This document shows positions 32,461 to 44,534 of a DNA stretch of 64,000 nt, one piece after another (within the stretch, counting starts at the first letter, position 1; the number at the start of each line of letters is the position of its first letter). A model generated the notes under the pieces. The model worked only from the letters and a program-made list of their open reading frames with translations. It made no database searches and was not told the DNA's origin. The stretch is from Marsupella aquatica (Eukaryota; Marchantiophyta). A program made the translations under genes and the position numbers. Where the stretch lies: NCBI GenBank assembly GCA_973895155.1, contig OZ316895.1, positions 1,116,001-1,180,000 on the forward strand, read 5' to 3'.

Positions 32461-34023
32461 ATGCAGCAAGCAGCCACGACAGTCGCAGTGGACGCGGTTG
32501 CTGCCATGAAGCAGAAGACGAATATGCATATGCTTACTAGCTCTTACGGTGGAAACGGTGGAGGAGTGCTCGGAGGAGGCAAGACTACCACCTTCCAATT
32601 CTGGAGATGGGCGGTTCTTCTGATGATCATTGGGTCGACACTGGCTGCTGCAATGTGGGCTCTTCTTGCCGGTGTGGGTGACTTCATCAGACTCCAGCAG
32701 GGCTCTTTTTTCTTCTCTGGAGGCGGCCTGGGTGGCCGAGTGGTGGCGTACAGTGAGATGGAGGATTCTGAATGCATCGGCAAGCGTGTATACATGTATG
32801 ATCTACCTCCTCAATTCAACAGTGGTGTACTCGACACGCTTTGCTTGCACAAGTACTGGTGGTTGCAAATGTGCGAGTCGTATAACAACTCAGGTTTTGG
32901 ATTGAAGATGGAGGGTATTATGGAGCCCGTTGAAGCATGGTATAGAACCGATCAGTTCGCTCTGGAAGTGATAATTCATGAGAGGTTTAAAACATACAAA
33001 TGCCTCACGAATAACCCGGACATGGCTGACCTCTTCTTCCTCCCTTACTACGTGGGCTTGGATTTGTCAGTGAACATATTCGCCGGCGAGGTTCAGATGA
33101 ATGATTTACTCCTCGAGCGGTTCCTGGGTTGGCTTCTCGCACAGTCTACCTTCATGCAACATCAAGGGAACAACCATTTCATGGCTCTGAGTCGCATCAT
33201 TTGGGATTTTACGAGGGTTGTGGAGCACCATGGCTGGGGAAATTCTTTGCTGAATAAGTATGAGCTACAGAATGTTACCAAACTTATGATCGAGCGAGAT
33301 TCGCGATCGACGGACTTTCGGAAGATGGCAATGCCGTATCCGACTTCTTTCCACCCGCGGTCGGATAAGGAGCTGCAGCTGTGGCTGAAGAAAGTCTCCG
33401 AAGCGAAGAGGGAAAAAATCGCCTCGTTTGCCGGGTCCCCTCGGAATGTCACTGAGCATCCCAATTTGGCTCTGAGGGACATCCTTTTCTCACAGTGTGC
33501 AGAGACTGAAAAGTGCGAAACTCTCCTCTGTAATGACCATTATTGCCACAATAACCCAAATTTAATCACCAATTTATTCCTTTCTTCCAAGTTCTGCTTT
33601 CAGCCCCCTGGGGACTCCCCAACCAGGAAAGGCGTGTTCGATTGTCTTGTGGCTGGCTCCATTCCGGTCTTTTTCACCCCGGACACTGCCTACACACAAT
33701 ATCTTTGGCACTTGCCCGTGGACGGGTTGTCCTTCTCCGTCCTAATAGACGAAGTGGAGGTCCTTTCGACGAAGGAGAATTTGATTGAGATCTTGGAGCG
33801 AATTCCGGGAGAGAAAGTGACGCAGATGCAGGCAATCATCCACGAGAAAATCATCCCAGCCATTGTTTACGACTTGCCTGATCGTGACCCTGACAAGAAG
33901 GTCAAGGACGCTTTAGACATCGCCCTCGAACATCTTTTCAATTCGAACTACCAGACGTTCCCATCTCCTATAGGTGATCTGCGTGCCCCATCAGGTTCTG
34001 TCAGGGACGGTGGTGAGGTGTAG
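32461..34023 (+). CDS. Exostosin-type GT47 glycosyltransferase, MUR3-like clade
   Basis: This is a Golgi type II membrane protein that probably transfers a sugar (galactose in MUR3/XLT2-type members) to a wall polysaccharide such as xyloglucan. The single exon encodes 520 residues. A short cytosolic tail is followed by a membrane anchor at about residues 51-72 (AVLLMIIGSTLAAAMWALLA). Then comes the exostosin fold, opening with RVYMYDLPPQFN (109-120). The nucleotide-sugar region reads FCFQPPGDSPTRKGVFDCLV, then AGSIPVFF, AYTQYLWHLP (about 379-420). MUR3-type proteins usually have QPPGDS-x-TR-(R/K)-x-x-FD with AGCIPVFF; here Cys is Ser. Base composition is GC-richer than the flanks, as in the other host genes. 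The start at 32461 overlaps a possible splice acceptor (TATGCAG), so Met16 (32506) may be the true start. Acceptor specificity cannot be told from sequence. Confidence 0.93.
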   Translation: MQQAATTVAVDAVAAMKQKTNMHMLTSSYGGNGGGVLGGGKTTTFQFWRWAVLLMIIGSTLAAAMWALLAGVGDFIRLQQGSFFFSGGGLGGRVVAYSEMEDSECIGKRVYMYDLPPQFNSGVLDTLCLHKYWWLQMCESYNNSGFGLKMEGIMEPVEAWYRTDQFALEVIIHERFKTYKCLTNNPDMADLFFLPYYVGLDLSVNIFAGEVQMNDLLLERFLGWLLAQSTFMQHQGNNHFMALSRIIWDFTRVVEHHGWGNSLLNKYELQNVTKLMIERDSRSTDFRKMAMPYPTSFHPRSDKELQLWLKKVSEAKREKIASFAGSPRNVTEHPNLALRDILFSQCAETEKCETLLCNDHYCHNNPNLITNLFLSSKFCFQPPGDSPTRKGVFDCLVAGSIPVFFTPDTAYTQYLWHLPVDGLSFSVLIDEVEVLSTKENLIEILERIPGEKVTQMQAIIHEKIIPAIVYDLPDRDPDKKVKDALDIALEHLFNSNYQTFPSPIGDLRAPSGSVRDGGEV

Positions 34024-36253
34024 CCTGAGTGTGTTTCCAGGCCCGACTTTCTGGTCGGTACCTCTAACACGCCTCCTTCGCTGGAGTCTGAGCGTTCAAG
34101 CGAGGGAAATACTGCAACGGTCATCTCCGGGTCTGCTGGCCCCGAGTTCTCTCTACTGTGTTTCAAGACGTACCAAAGGGAGACTAGATTGGGTTCTTCA
34201 GCTGCGAGTGTTGACTCCCACCATAACGTAGCGGCATGACCCGGTGAGCTAACTCGGCAATACTGAGGTGAGGTAGCAGTGAAACGGTATCCAGCAGAGA
34301 GCCCCGTAAGGCAGCATTGACACATCAATTCATGAACACTAGAAGTCAATCATGCCACTTTATAGTAGCTCTGTTTCCGTCTGGAGCTGCCGTCGACAGA
34401 CCGCATACGCCGAAGCTTTTCGGTAACCAGCTGCAGATAAGTTAAACTGGCCTTTAACAAAGTAGTAATGCAGCATGAGGGATTTGGGTGGCCGGCAGTC
34501 GTGGTCACATTGAGGCAACGGTCTTTAGCCACGTCAAAGAAAGGCATTCGATTGACTCGGTTCGGAAACGTTCTGAAGAATAAAGACTCCATGTACTTGT
34601 CAGTCCAAGATTTCAGGCTGACAGGCTCTGATAGTAATATTGCCCCTCCCATCTTGCACGCATTTTGCAAGGGTCTTTTGCAACAACAGCTTGAAGGTCG
34701 TCGACCAATGACCATGATTCGTTTCCGATGTTCTGAAACAAGTCTCGTTCTTTTCTGACTTTTGAAAGTTGAAACGCATAGCGGTGTACACGTCCGGACT
34801 CCGGAGTTATGAATGTTGACCTTCGCGTTCGTTGATTGACCACTTTCCTTACCGTACGGAGTTTTCTGGGGCCGTGCAGAATTAGATTTGTAGTGCTTGA
34901 TAATTATGGTGATTTCTGACGAAAAAAGGGGATCGAGACGACCAGGTCTAGCGTCCGTTCATGATACACTTAGAGGGTCTGTTCATTGTCTCTCCATTCA
35001 TTGTCTCTCCATCCAAAGCAAAATAAATGGTCAGTTTGTTATACAAAAGTTTAAAATGCTGACAAATAACTGGGTTGGGTTAATGCTTTTGGAGGTTTGG
35101 TTAATGCTTTTGCGTGATTGTGCCCCCAAGTTCATGTAAATTGAAGTGTGGCTAGTTCACACATATGAATGGCTAGAATTGCATCTCTCACTTAGGAAAA
35201 ACGGAATTGCTACCCTAGAGTTCTTGTAAAGCCACCCTAAGCTAACAGTGTTCAAACCGCTATGTTATCAAGTGATACCAGAGCAACATCAACCAATAAA
35301 CTCGGGTAGTAACTTGCAGTAACATAGTTATGGTAGCTGATAAATGTGGGAATGTGTGCCTCCACGACATCTGGCCTGCATAGGGCTCCTCATGTCATGA
35401 TCTAGAGTAGCATATTTTGAATCATTAGGGCATCTCAATCCTTCAGGTCTGTGGAAAAAAACCTGTCCCAAAAATACCAATTCGGGTAATAAGTGTGCGG
35501 ATCATTTCCTCAAAAGCCATCTAACGATATTGAATTGTTTAGCTTGCTTTGATTCTTCTAGAAAATCCATTTTTCATCTCAGAGCTACCAGAATTGCCTT
35601 CAGTTCCGATATTTTGTGATGATTGTGTAGCTTGCTTGATGTACAGTGTCCCATTTACCTAAGCTGTTTAGAACGATGAAAAACATGCACTCCTAATCCA
35701 AACGTGTTGTAAATGTCTCCAGCCAATTTTGGACATTGAATTCGCTATAATCCTGCGCACTCGTCCAGTAAGCACTCTTCATCTATTATCAACGGGTGAC
35801 ACACTCTACTGGGACCGTCATCAATATTATGAAATCAAGAAAACTTCATCTGGACCACTGGAGAAAACCATTAAACCCAGCTTCAAAGAATGTTGGAATA
35901 TGCTTCTCGGAGTAGCGAGTAGAAATTCTCGGTGCACACCTGATCATCTGTTTAGAAAAGTATGTACTACCTAAACACCATCATGGATTTTCCTTATTTC
36001 CGTTTAATCCCACGGAGAGACACAAAGCAACGTTTTTTACGAGAGAGGATCAAGGCCGGAAACGACGCAGGCCCGAAGGGAGTGAAAGAAATATGTTATG
36101 TAGACTTGGACAGATGAGATATGATTAAACATGTGACTGGCTGCGGAACTCAAGTACTTCAGGTGGAGCCAGTATCCAGACTGCAACCTGGGTAGATAGG
36201 CTAAGAAGAGGTGCAGTTGAGTCACTCTTGTAAGAAGTGCATATCAGTCAGCG
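34024..36253. other. Spacer between the GT47 and AKR genes, with a lone MITE end
   Basis: The first few hundred bases are GC-richer and probably include the GT47 3' UTR. A minus-strand ORF (34715-34350, 121 codons) has natural composition but no motif I know. CTTGTAAAGCCACCC at 35223-35237, followed by TAA, is an exact copy of the left end of the MITE at 43997-44534 in reverse. I found no partner end. The remainder shows nothing. Confidence 0.45.
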
Positions 36254-39200
36254 CTAGGCTCGTCGATACTCATCCCCGCAGTCACCAATAATTTCAAGTA
36301 GATCTCTACCTTTACTGGTTACAGCCTTGATACTTTGACGGTCCTCGTCATCAAGCTGTATCTTGAAGATAGCTTGTGAGTCGCTCAAATGTTGGCTAAG
36401 TCCAAGTCTTACTCCTATCATAGATCCTCCGACAGCTTGCTGCATGAAGCACCAAAATAGTAGCATGTTAGTATTTGGATATTGGAATGACAGCTCGGAC
36501 TCGGTGCGGTTGGAAGCTCCTGAATGCCCTTGTAACATATAGAAATCCTTATTAAAGCGAGTCTTGGTATTACCATAGGGACTAGAGAGGAAATTTTACG
36601 ATGCTCGGACCAAAACACACTTTTCATATAAAGAAACATAAATCGTGACGTGAAAAGACACCAAATACAATGATGAACAGAAAAAGTTCCTAAAGTTTAA
36701 TTCCGGCATGGCATTATCGTGTTGAATATGTGATTATAATGAATTATTTCCTTATAATTCGAGTCCAAACGAAACTGGTGTGATGCTCCCACCAATGTGA
36801 CCCTTCAACAGTACTTTTAAGAGTTCATTCTACTTCAAAATCTATAAACTTCTTGTTATGTTATATATAATTTGTTACATATCCCTAACATCCAATATAC
36901 ACAACTACGATGAGATTTCAATCATGGAAACTCTATTTAACAAGAATGATAAGATTAAATCCTCGCAGTTAGTTTTGGGATAACGTACTGTACCTGATCA
37001 AGAATGTAGCGAACGGCTACTGTAGACATGCTGACACCATGTTTCACTGCGACCATCTTGACTGCTCTCAAAAGTTCTTGAAACAGGTTCCAGCCTCCCC
37101 AAGCATCCACCATCTGGGAATGAACAAGTAGTTTCATGATTCCTGATGTTCCGTCCAGCACCTAAGAAAGATTTGTATTGACATGAAGCACAAATGAAAG
37201 AAAAATACTTGATACTTGAGACTACACGAAGCATCCTCTTATACACTACCAGAGTTTTTTTCCAGCTTGGTGTGTGGACTTGTTTGGGGTGAGAAGTTAT
37301 AAAAGTCTTTCAGGAATTGCGCCACACGAATGTTTAGTTGCAGCCAATGATGAAAGATTTTTACAAAACATGCCGGCAAGTGGGGTCACATCTCCAGAAT
37401 GATTTTGGCCAACTTGGAAAGCCCAGGGAGCCCCCCGAGATATCCGGTGCCCTTCAGCTACAGAAAATTCTTGATTCAAGAAGACTGGCGTACCCGCTTG
37501 TACTTGTTCAGGGAGGGAGTGTCCAGGGGAGGACCTGCAAATGGGATGGAAATGATAGCATCCAAGAACTTCTCTGACAGTAACCCTCCCATCACTGTGC
37601 CATACCTGCACCAAGAGAATTTAACCACTTCAGTAAATACCATTGAGAATTTAATTAATAAAATGTTGAGATGTGATCGTTCCACTCAAAAAGCATCGAA
37701 CTGCGTGAGCCAGATGATCGAGTTACGTTAAACTAGTGCATAAATATTATTCACCGCCATTTGCTTCTAGCATGCGCAAGAACGTGCGTCTGCTAGATGG
37801 TCCATTTGCGATTCGTGAAGATATAGACTCATGATTAATCAACTAGGATTGAGACTGCATAAAAATCTGAAATAAGTTTAGAGCTCACGTTATCAGCTTA
37901 ACACCGGTCAATTGGCACAGTTCTGACATCCTCTTTTGGGGTCGCATGTCTACCAAGGAATTTTGTACCTGTTGACACAGTAGCAGTTTCTATAATCGGG
38001 AAATTCGTGTGGCTTTCATGGTCACGAGGATATTTGGGCGATATAATCCTATTCTGGTCATCACAAAAGCCATCCTACACGTCCTTCCTCGTGAGAACGC
38101 TACTGCCAAGAGATGCGATGTGGCTGATAATGACAACATAACAGTAGCAATAAGGAAACTATCATGTCAAATCAGGAATGACAGATACCTGGTTGCTCAC
38201 AATAGGAATACCATTTTCCAAGATGATTGCCAACCTTTTGGTGTCAAAGTTAGTCAGTGCCAGTGTTTCGATTTTACCTGCGGAGCCACAAATACATGTT
38301 GTCAACTTCAAGAGATAATGGTCAAAATAGTGCAGCAAAAGAGGGGAAGAGCACAGTCAACTGATGATTTACCTAAACAACGGAACAATGGCTCATATGG
38401 CAAGGAAAATAATGCAGTGTTTGGCAACCGGCAGAATGTTCTCAACGGCAGATGTTCGCGGCATGGTCAAAGGCTGACCTTCCTCTTTAAGATCAGCCAG
38501 GTGCTTAAGTGCATCCAAGTAGCCGGAATCTCCATAATCCCACCTGCAGATCTCGTCTCCTCAGCCTATCTATCAATGAACATAGTGAATGATGGATTGA
38601 TGCTGCAAAGTGACTGTAATAAGCGAGGAGACTATTGTGAACAGATTACAAAAAAATGTCCTGATAGACAAATCGAGCACCTTGTTGACTTGTCAGATTA
38701 GTACGAAAGGGAATCATCAATTTTCTGTTTCAAAAACCTCATCTAAGAAGTTTATCAAGATCACCAGGTGTAGGGTGAAAATGTGCAGCATGACTACAGT
38801 CTCTTCATGAAATGATAAGTTTGCACACCAGTGAAATTGGAGCATGTTGAGAGTCTTCACATCCATTCGCTTTCGAGAACGATCAATATTAGTCTCGACC
38901 CAAGCCCTTGTCATCTTTGTTGGTGAAGGAACCCATTTAGTGAGTCTGCGTATATTAGCGAAGTGAAATTAACTGCAAAAAATGGATACTGAATGGTGTC
39001 GCAGGAAGCTTAAAATTTCCTGAGGTTCTAGATCTCCAGTCTCTAACCAGCAGTTCACATGCGTAGCTTCCTGTATGGATCAGATAGCAAAACTGTTGCT
39101 ACACAGAACAAGGGCCTTAACATCAAGAAAAGCTCACCCTTGAACTTTCGAGGCAAGTTCATCACCACGTTCCCGTCTAACTTTGTTTAGAAAACTTCCA

Positions 39201-39946
39201 TAGAGAAGTTCTGCTGGTCCATCTGTAGATTAGATAGAAAATAAGAGAACAATCACCAAGCTGTAGTCTGATTGATTTGATTTGATTTGAACAAATCTGT
39301 AAAGAATATTCATCTCAGTATTTAAAACCAGGATACTATCGATATAACTCAGTCACATGAGTTTAGGATAACCCCTAAACCTCAGATTGAGTCCTGAATG
39401 GCATATGTCCTATCGAGAAGATGGAAACACGAGAGAATTTGTAGCCCAATTATTTTACAAGTCGGAATCTAACTGCATGACATTCCAGAGGTTTCCCGGA
39501 CATGCTCTGTATGTCCCAAATTCTTCTAATTCTGAGCCATTGTTTCATGCTTGAGCAGGGGATAACTTACAGTGGTCAGCCATATCAAAAGTCGTGAATC
39601 CGGCATCTGCGTACTTAAGCATGGCATCCACAGCATTGACAGGATCGATTTTGCCCCATCCTCCGCTAACTTGCCACATCCCGTTTATCACGCGGCTGAT
39701 CTCCAGCTTGTCATCTCCACTCTGCACCACTGTAGTCCTCTCCGACGCTGCCTGATAGGGGGCCCCGGTGGCTGATATCTCGCTCCTCCAATTCGGGAGC
39801 CCTTTCATGCTCCGACGGTTTCGTTGACCACCCCATCGTGTCGAAAGATCCTTCCTGAAAGTGAGTTGCTTAGCCAGACTACCAAGCCCAGAAGGAGCTC
39901 CAGCAATGGCGAGTGAGGTGGACGACAGAGCCAACAAAGAAGCCAT
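36254..39946 (-). CDS. Plastid aldo-keto reductase, nine exons
   Basis: This is an NAD(P)H-dependent oxidoreductase, closest in my memory to the Arabidopsis At1g06690 type found at plastoglobules; its substrate is unknown. The exons are 39946-39571, 39222-39138, 38945-38829, 38543-38479, 38277-38189, 37968-37889, 37605-37494, 37113-36994 and 36439-36254. All introns are GT-AG and all phases fit. The total is 1,230 nt, 409 residues. The N-terminus (MASLLALSSTSLAIAG) is Ser/Ala-rich with few acidic residues, as in transit peptides. The AKR tetrad is Asp121 and Tyr126 (FDMADHYGPAE), Lys157 (GLTKWVP) and His192 (MLQFHWW), with normal spacing. Later blocks are NGIPIVSNQVQNSLVDMRP, TYGTVMGGLLSEKFLD, MVDAWGGWNLFQ, HGVSMSTVAVRYILDQ and GSMIGVRLGL, ending IGDCGDEYRRA. 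The usual LDQPAV is LDQQAV here. A 230-codon ORF on the other strand (38009-38701) is a shadow. Confidence 0.94.
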
Positions 39947-40528
39947 GAATCAATGCACTCTGCTTCTAGAGATCCGGGCCAGGTAGATGGCTCAATAATG
40001 TATCTTTCGAGTGGCCACAGTTGCAAATCCAGCTCAATTCTTCGTTTGAATTCCAACGAGACATTAGGCCCTACGATATCCACAAGAAAGTGCTTCAGAG
40101 GATAGCAGTTTGCATTGCAGTCTGGGCTGGACCCAGTTTGCCTTGGCAACGCGTCCTCAGGACAATGCCCACTTTCTGTTTCACTGTCCGTGGATGTGTG
40201 TGGCTGTGTGTGGCTGTGGTGAATGGGAGTTTCCCTTGGTTCCAAATTAAAGCTCCCATGAGTGACCCTCCTATGCGACTTACTCCTGAGCTTTACAAGG
40301 CTTTCCAGTTCTCTGCACAACAGGGTTTTAGTTTTCTTTGCTCCCCTTGGTGTTTGTTGTTGTTCCTAGGTTGTGATGGGGGTTTCTTGGGGCCCTTCCC
40401 TTTTCTGTTTCCTTCTCGTTATTGGGTTGCTTTGCCTTTTGCCCTCTGGCACTTTGATATATATAGATATCCTTTTGCAACTTTTGCAAAGATGCTTGAA
40501 CCAATTGCCAAAACCCACATGCAGAAGT
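39947..40528. other. AKR 5' flank
   Basis: This should hold the AKR promoter and leader on the minus strand, but no TATA box or other box is clear. A 179-codon plus-strand ORF (40021-40560) is divergent, low in conserved features and runs into the MITE at 40529, so I do not call it a gene. Confidence 0.4.
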
Positions 40529-40690
40529 GGAGGGATTTGCTTGATGAGACCCCAACATGAAACCTGTTATTTGGTAGGACCCCTGAGTGATCCAGACCGT
40601 TGATTGACCTTGAATGAATCAATGTACCCAAAACTTCAGGGGTCCTCTCAAGCAACGCATTTGTTCTAGGGTCTGATCAAGCAAATCTCT
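40529..40690. mobile_element. Small MITE with GATTTGCTTGATNAGACCC ends
   Basis: The left end reads GAGGGATTTGCTTGATGAGA and the right end, reverse complemented, GAGAGATTTGCTTGATCAGA. The interior has GTGATCCAGACCGTTGAT and TGAATCAATG.ACCCAAAA, both shared with the MITE at 16263-16428. No target-site duplication is convincing. Confidence 0.6.
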
Positions 40691-40699
40691 CCGCACACG

Positions 40700-43600
40700 T
40701 GCAAAATTTCAACAAATTACAGGTATCAACCTTTAAGTACTTTGTCACTTAAGATTCTATTTAATAGAAAGGTGGTAGATGTGCAGGAGTTTGTATTGTA
40801 TTTAAAAATTGTATTCTACCACCTTTCTCTGTATAAATGAAAGTATCAGTAAAGCTTGGAGACATGACCCCAAAGGCTGGATATCCAATTAATGAGACAA
40901 GACAAGGGGAAAAGCCCCATGAACACGGCTCTTGAGGGGTAATGTCAAACCCACCTTCCCAGTTTCCACCCAGAAACCCTTTGAGAAACCTAAAAATGCC
41001 TTTCCAAGGTTCAACTCCTGGAGGCAAGGGAAGGGCAGCTCCTTTATGTCATGCTGGTGGAGGGAGCCTGGCTTCAAGCTCTTGATAAGTGTCATGATTG
41101 TGCTTCTTTTTGCATCAGTTGCGGCAACATTGTCTTCAAAATTTTCACAAAGAGTGTACAGAGTCTCACGTTTTTGAAGTGATGGCTTGGCATCTGGTGT
41201 TTTGGTAGCCACATTGGACATCAAGCTCTCCAGCAATGCACTGCTGCGGACTCTGTATATTTAGGAGGGTAGGTGTGATTTTACAGCTTTTTCGGTCCTA
41301 TATATTTAAACAGGAGGCAATGCTTTCCAGCAGCTCTATTGTGTGAAATATGCTGAGAAATATGAAGAAGTACAAGTCTAAGGAGTGTCAGGTTTCTAAA
41401 ATCCTTGAGATGCAAAGAGTGGCTGTCTTCTCTTTTGTGTAGAGTGTACTCCTCCTAGGACAATACTTTACAACTCTGGAGTGGCCACAAATTTTCAAGT
41501 CCTGAAGATTGAGTGTTGAAGGTCTGGGCTAGAGACCCGACGCTACAGATTGGACCTTGTTTGACACCAGATGCAACCTGAATGCGATCTCAAAGACTGT
41601 TGGATAATGTCCGACATCAAGCACCGGAGGAAGAAGGTTGGTTAGCTATATATATCAGCTCATGTGTGCGACCACAAACTGAAAGGGCTCTACACTGCAG
41701 TCAAAAGATGTTGTTACACTTGAAACTGCTTGGAGAGTAAGAGGGTTTGTTAGGATCATGGCATTGAATCAGTCCGTTTCCATAATTGGATTCATAGTTG
41801 ATAACACACAAGTTGGTTCAAGTGCCATCAGGAATGTCTTCCAGCTAGAACGGTAGGGTGAAGGACAGCATGAGCGACCAGTTCCTTTTAACTGGGCTCA
41901 ATCTGTGGAGCTCATGACTAGGAGGGGGACCCTAGATTCAAACTGAAAAGAATGGACCACAAGTAACTACTGGAGGAACTGAGAGATGTCGGGAATTTGT
42001 ACCTTCAGTTGCTTTTCTACTTTCAAAGCAGGGAACACCGACGGTTCCAAACCACATAGCTAGAGTAGTTGACGACTTGGGTATCTTGGTGGGTGGTTTG
42101 GTGGTCTCAATGGGACAAGGCGTCATGTTCCTGTCAGTTTCAATGATTCAGTAGTAGGAAAAGTTCCACCAATTGATCTAATTGCAACATCATTTTGTTG
42201 TAGGAAACTCAGCCCAACGTCAACAGCGTAAAATGAATAGAAATTATTCAATTTAATTTCAAAACCCTTTATTATACAATTTTCTAAAAATACCTTGCTG
42301 AATATAACAAATAATATTTTTACTAAAGTTGCATTTTTGAAATTCTTTAATGACTTTTTATTACAATTATTAACCCGGCAAGATTAAAATAATCTTCTGT
42401 CATTTGTTCGCATCCCATTCTAATAATCTAATGAGTGATTCCCCAGGGACTGTGTGAAATGGAACTAACCAATCAAAAGCTGATCAAAAGCACTTCATAA
42501 GCCTTAGTCTTGAACAAAAACAAAATGAACCAACTAACCCCGCAAGTAACAAGATGTTGCTAACTACCAATAGGAATGTTGCTAGCTGCAAGAACTGGAA
42601 GGAAAACGACACCAAATCAACTAAGGTGCACAATAAAAGTGAGGGTACCAAAGGACAGCAAAAGGATTAACTGAAAAAGGAGAGGAAAAGGAGAGGAAAA
42701 GGACAGTTCAAATTGAGGAAGTAGGAAACTGAACACAGCCCAGAAGGAACAGTAGGCATTGCATCATGATGCTGGCAAACCCTAACCCATAAAGTGAAGA
42801 TGACTAGCAAATGGTCATCCTTGGAATATCAAAATGGTGGCAATCTGAAATCTGTGGCCAAATTGTGGCAATTGAGGACTCTAAGCAGTGGAATGCAGTG
42901 GTGAGCAGCCTTGGGCCAACCCTAAACTCTTACCCCGCTGCTGATGGAAGACTGCAATATCACCACCAATTTTGCTGGCAAATGTTTGAAATGGAGGTGG
43001 AGTTTGGCAAGAACGTGCACCTAGACAAATCTGTTGTTTCACATCCTTAGTAAGTCATCTTAAAGCTCCGGGTCCTCACTTGTTTCTCAAGTATAATCTG
43101 TTTTAATTGGGTCTTAGTAGAGGACTTATAGCTTGAATGTGGGAGAACTTTAGAGATGTTTTAAGCCAATTTTGAGAATTATAAAAACCATGGTATTTTC
43201 CTATAGAATATTCCTAGATTATCCCAAAAAGCTAAGAAAAGAAATATACTTGGAAAATATCTTATTCTTGAAGCCTTTGGGTGTTTATTTGAGAATCTTA
43301 TTCTGGGGAATAATAAATACTTGACAAATATTACCCAAAAATGTTGGGCATGATATAGGACCCCGCTAACCTTGGAGTGAGACCCCCCAGTCTAACAGGA
43401 ACCTATTTTCCTGCTTTATCTAGATATGACAATCCTACAGTTTTTATTATCATAATTATGGAGAGGGTTGTACGTTTAAAAAGGTGGAGCACTTCTTACC
43501 CTAAACTCACTTCACGAGTAACATGTTGAGCACCAGCTCTTTTGGATTTTAGTGAATGTTGACCGGGAACTGCTACAGCTGGTTCCACTGCTGGAATCAA
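40700..43600. other. AT-rich spacer, no recognised gene
   Basis: ORFs of up to 115 codons (41236-40889 minus) lack known motifs. A short duplicated AAAGGTGGTAGA / TCTACCACCTTT inverted pair is seen near 40770 and 40815. No gene was recognised. Confidence 0.45.
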
Positions 43601-43609
43601 AAACATTCA

Positions 43610-43860
43610 GAGTGTCACTAGTAGAGGTGTTTGAATCCCACATTTGGGGGATTGAGTGTGTAAACTTTGCTGGATTCAAAAACAAATTATAAGTGTCACT
43701 AGAGGAGTCTGAACCCCACTCTTTTTGGTTTTTTTCTTGGGGGGGGGGGGGGGGGGAGGGGGGTATGAGTGTTAAAAAACTCACGATGTAAACAAAATTC
43801 AAACTTGGCATGTGTGCCACCCCACTCTCAAGCTCTACCGTTAGCCCAGGGGCTGCAGGA
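43610..43860 (-). mobile_element. Probable tRNA-derived SINE (copy 2)
   Basis: On the minus strand the head reads CTGGGCTAACGGTAGAGCTT (A-box-like), with AGTTTGAATTTTG (B-box-like) about 25 bases on. The body then follows as AACACTCATACCCCCCTCCC, a long C run, AAAAAGAGTGGGGTTCAGAC, TCCTCTAGTGACACT, TAATTTG. The order matches copy 1 at 23900-24060. The homopolymer (G18-20 on the plus strand, about 43740-43757) has grown inside the body where copy 1 has CATCCCTCC. Confidence 0.6.
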
Positions 43861-43996
43861 CAAGAGTTTCACAATGTTTTAGGTATTTGTTTTCATCCTG
43901 CGAGTAGCTAACCTGCATCTACTGGCTACTGGCAGCCACAGACTAATGGAGCATGCACAACAGACAGCATCTATTATGACTCCTACAGGTGACTTA

Positions 43997-44534
43997 GGGT
44001 GGCTTTACAAGACGTCGGGGGCAGTTCCTTCACTTTTCTGACATCCAAGATCCAATCCGGGCCATCCATTGGGGAGATAGTGCTGGAGTTCACTTTAGAA
44101 AACGTCGGGGGCAGTTTTGCTCATTGATTCTGCCGATCCTACATGGACTTCAGTGGGGCCCAACTTTTGCCGACGTGGAGCTCTTTTTTGTCCAGAATTT
44201 TAGACCACCTCCGTTGGAGGTCCCTTCATCCGGCCGCTTGGTCCATTCCTATTATGGGCAGTTTTCAATAAATGCGGACCCACAGGAACCAGCATTAGCC
44301 AAAGATTAGCCAGCATTAGCCAAAGATTCAGGTGGAGTGGGTCCCAAGTTTGTCTTCTAGTCAATGATTCTAGCTACACTGGCCAGAGTTCCCTTTACAA
44401 GACGTCGGGGGCAATAAAAGTCTTCTAAATTCTCTATTAGCCCCGGTATACTGTTTTTAGCATGTGAAACTGCTGCTGGCTCAGCTTTGGTAGAAAAGGA
44501 AGCGAACGGCCCCCGACGTCTTGTAAAGTGCCCC
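43997..44534. mobile_element. PIF/Harbinger-like MITE (538 bp, TSD TTA)
   Basis: The left end is GGGTGGCTTTACAAGACGTC and the right end, reverse complemented, GGGGCACTTTACAAGACGTC. Both continue GGGGGC. TTA flanks both sides (43994-43996 and 44535-44537). The subterminal motif ACGTCGGGGGC appears four times: at both termini, at about 44103-44113 and at about 44402-44412, so the inner copies look like duplicated ends. The interior does not code for a transposase. The termini match 7901-8259 and the lone end at 35223-35237. Confidence 0.75.

Noticed and set aside
35270-35290. GTGATACCAGAGC, resembling an LTR primer-binding site
   Set aside because: The order of bases does not match the TGGTATCAGAGC site complementary to initiator tRNA, and no LTR pair or gag-pol flanks it.
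38009-38701. 230-codon plus-strand ORF
   Set aside because: It overlaps exons 4 and 5 of the aldo-keto reductase on the other strand and has no domain of its own.
40021-40560. 179-codon plus-strand ORF
   Set aside because: It runs from the AKR upstream region into a MITE, has no motif and a skewed hydrophobic composition.
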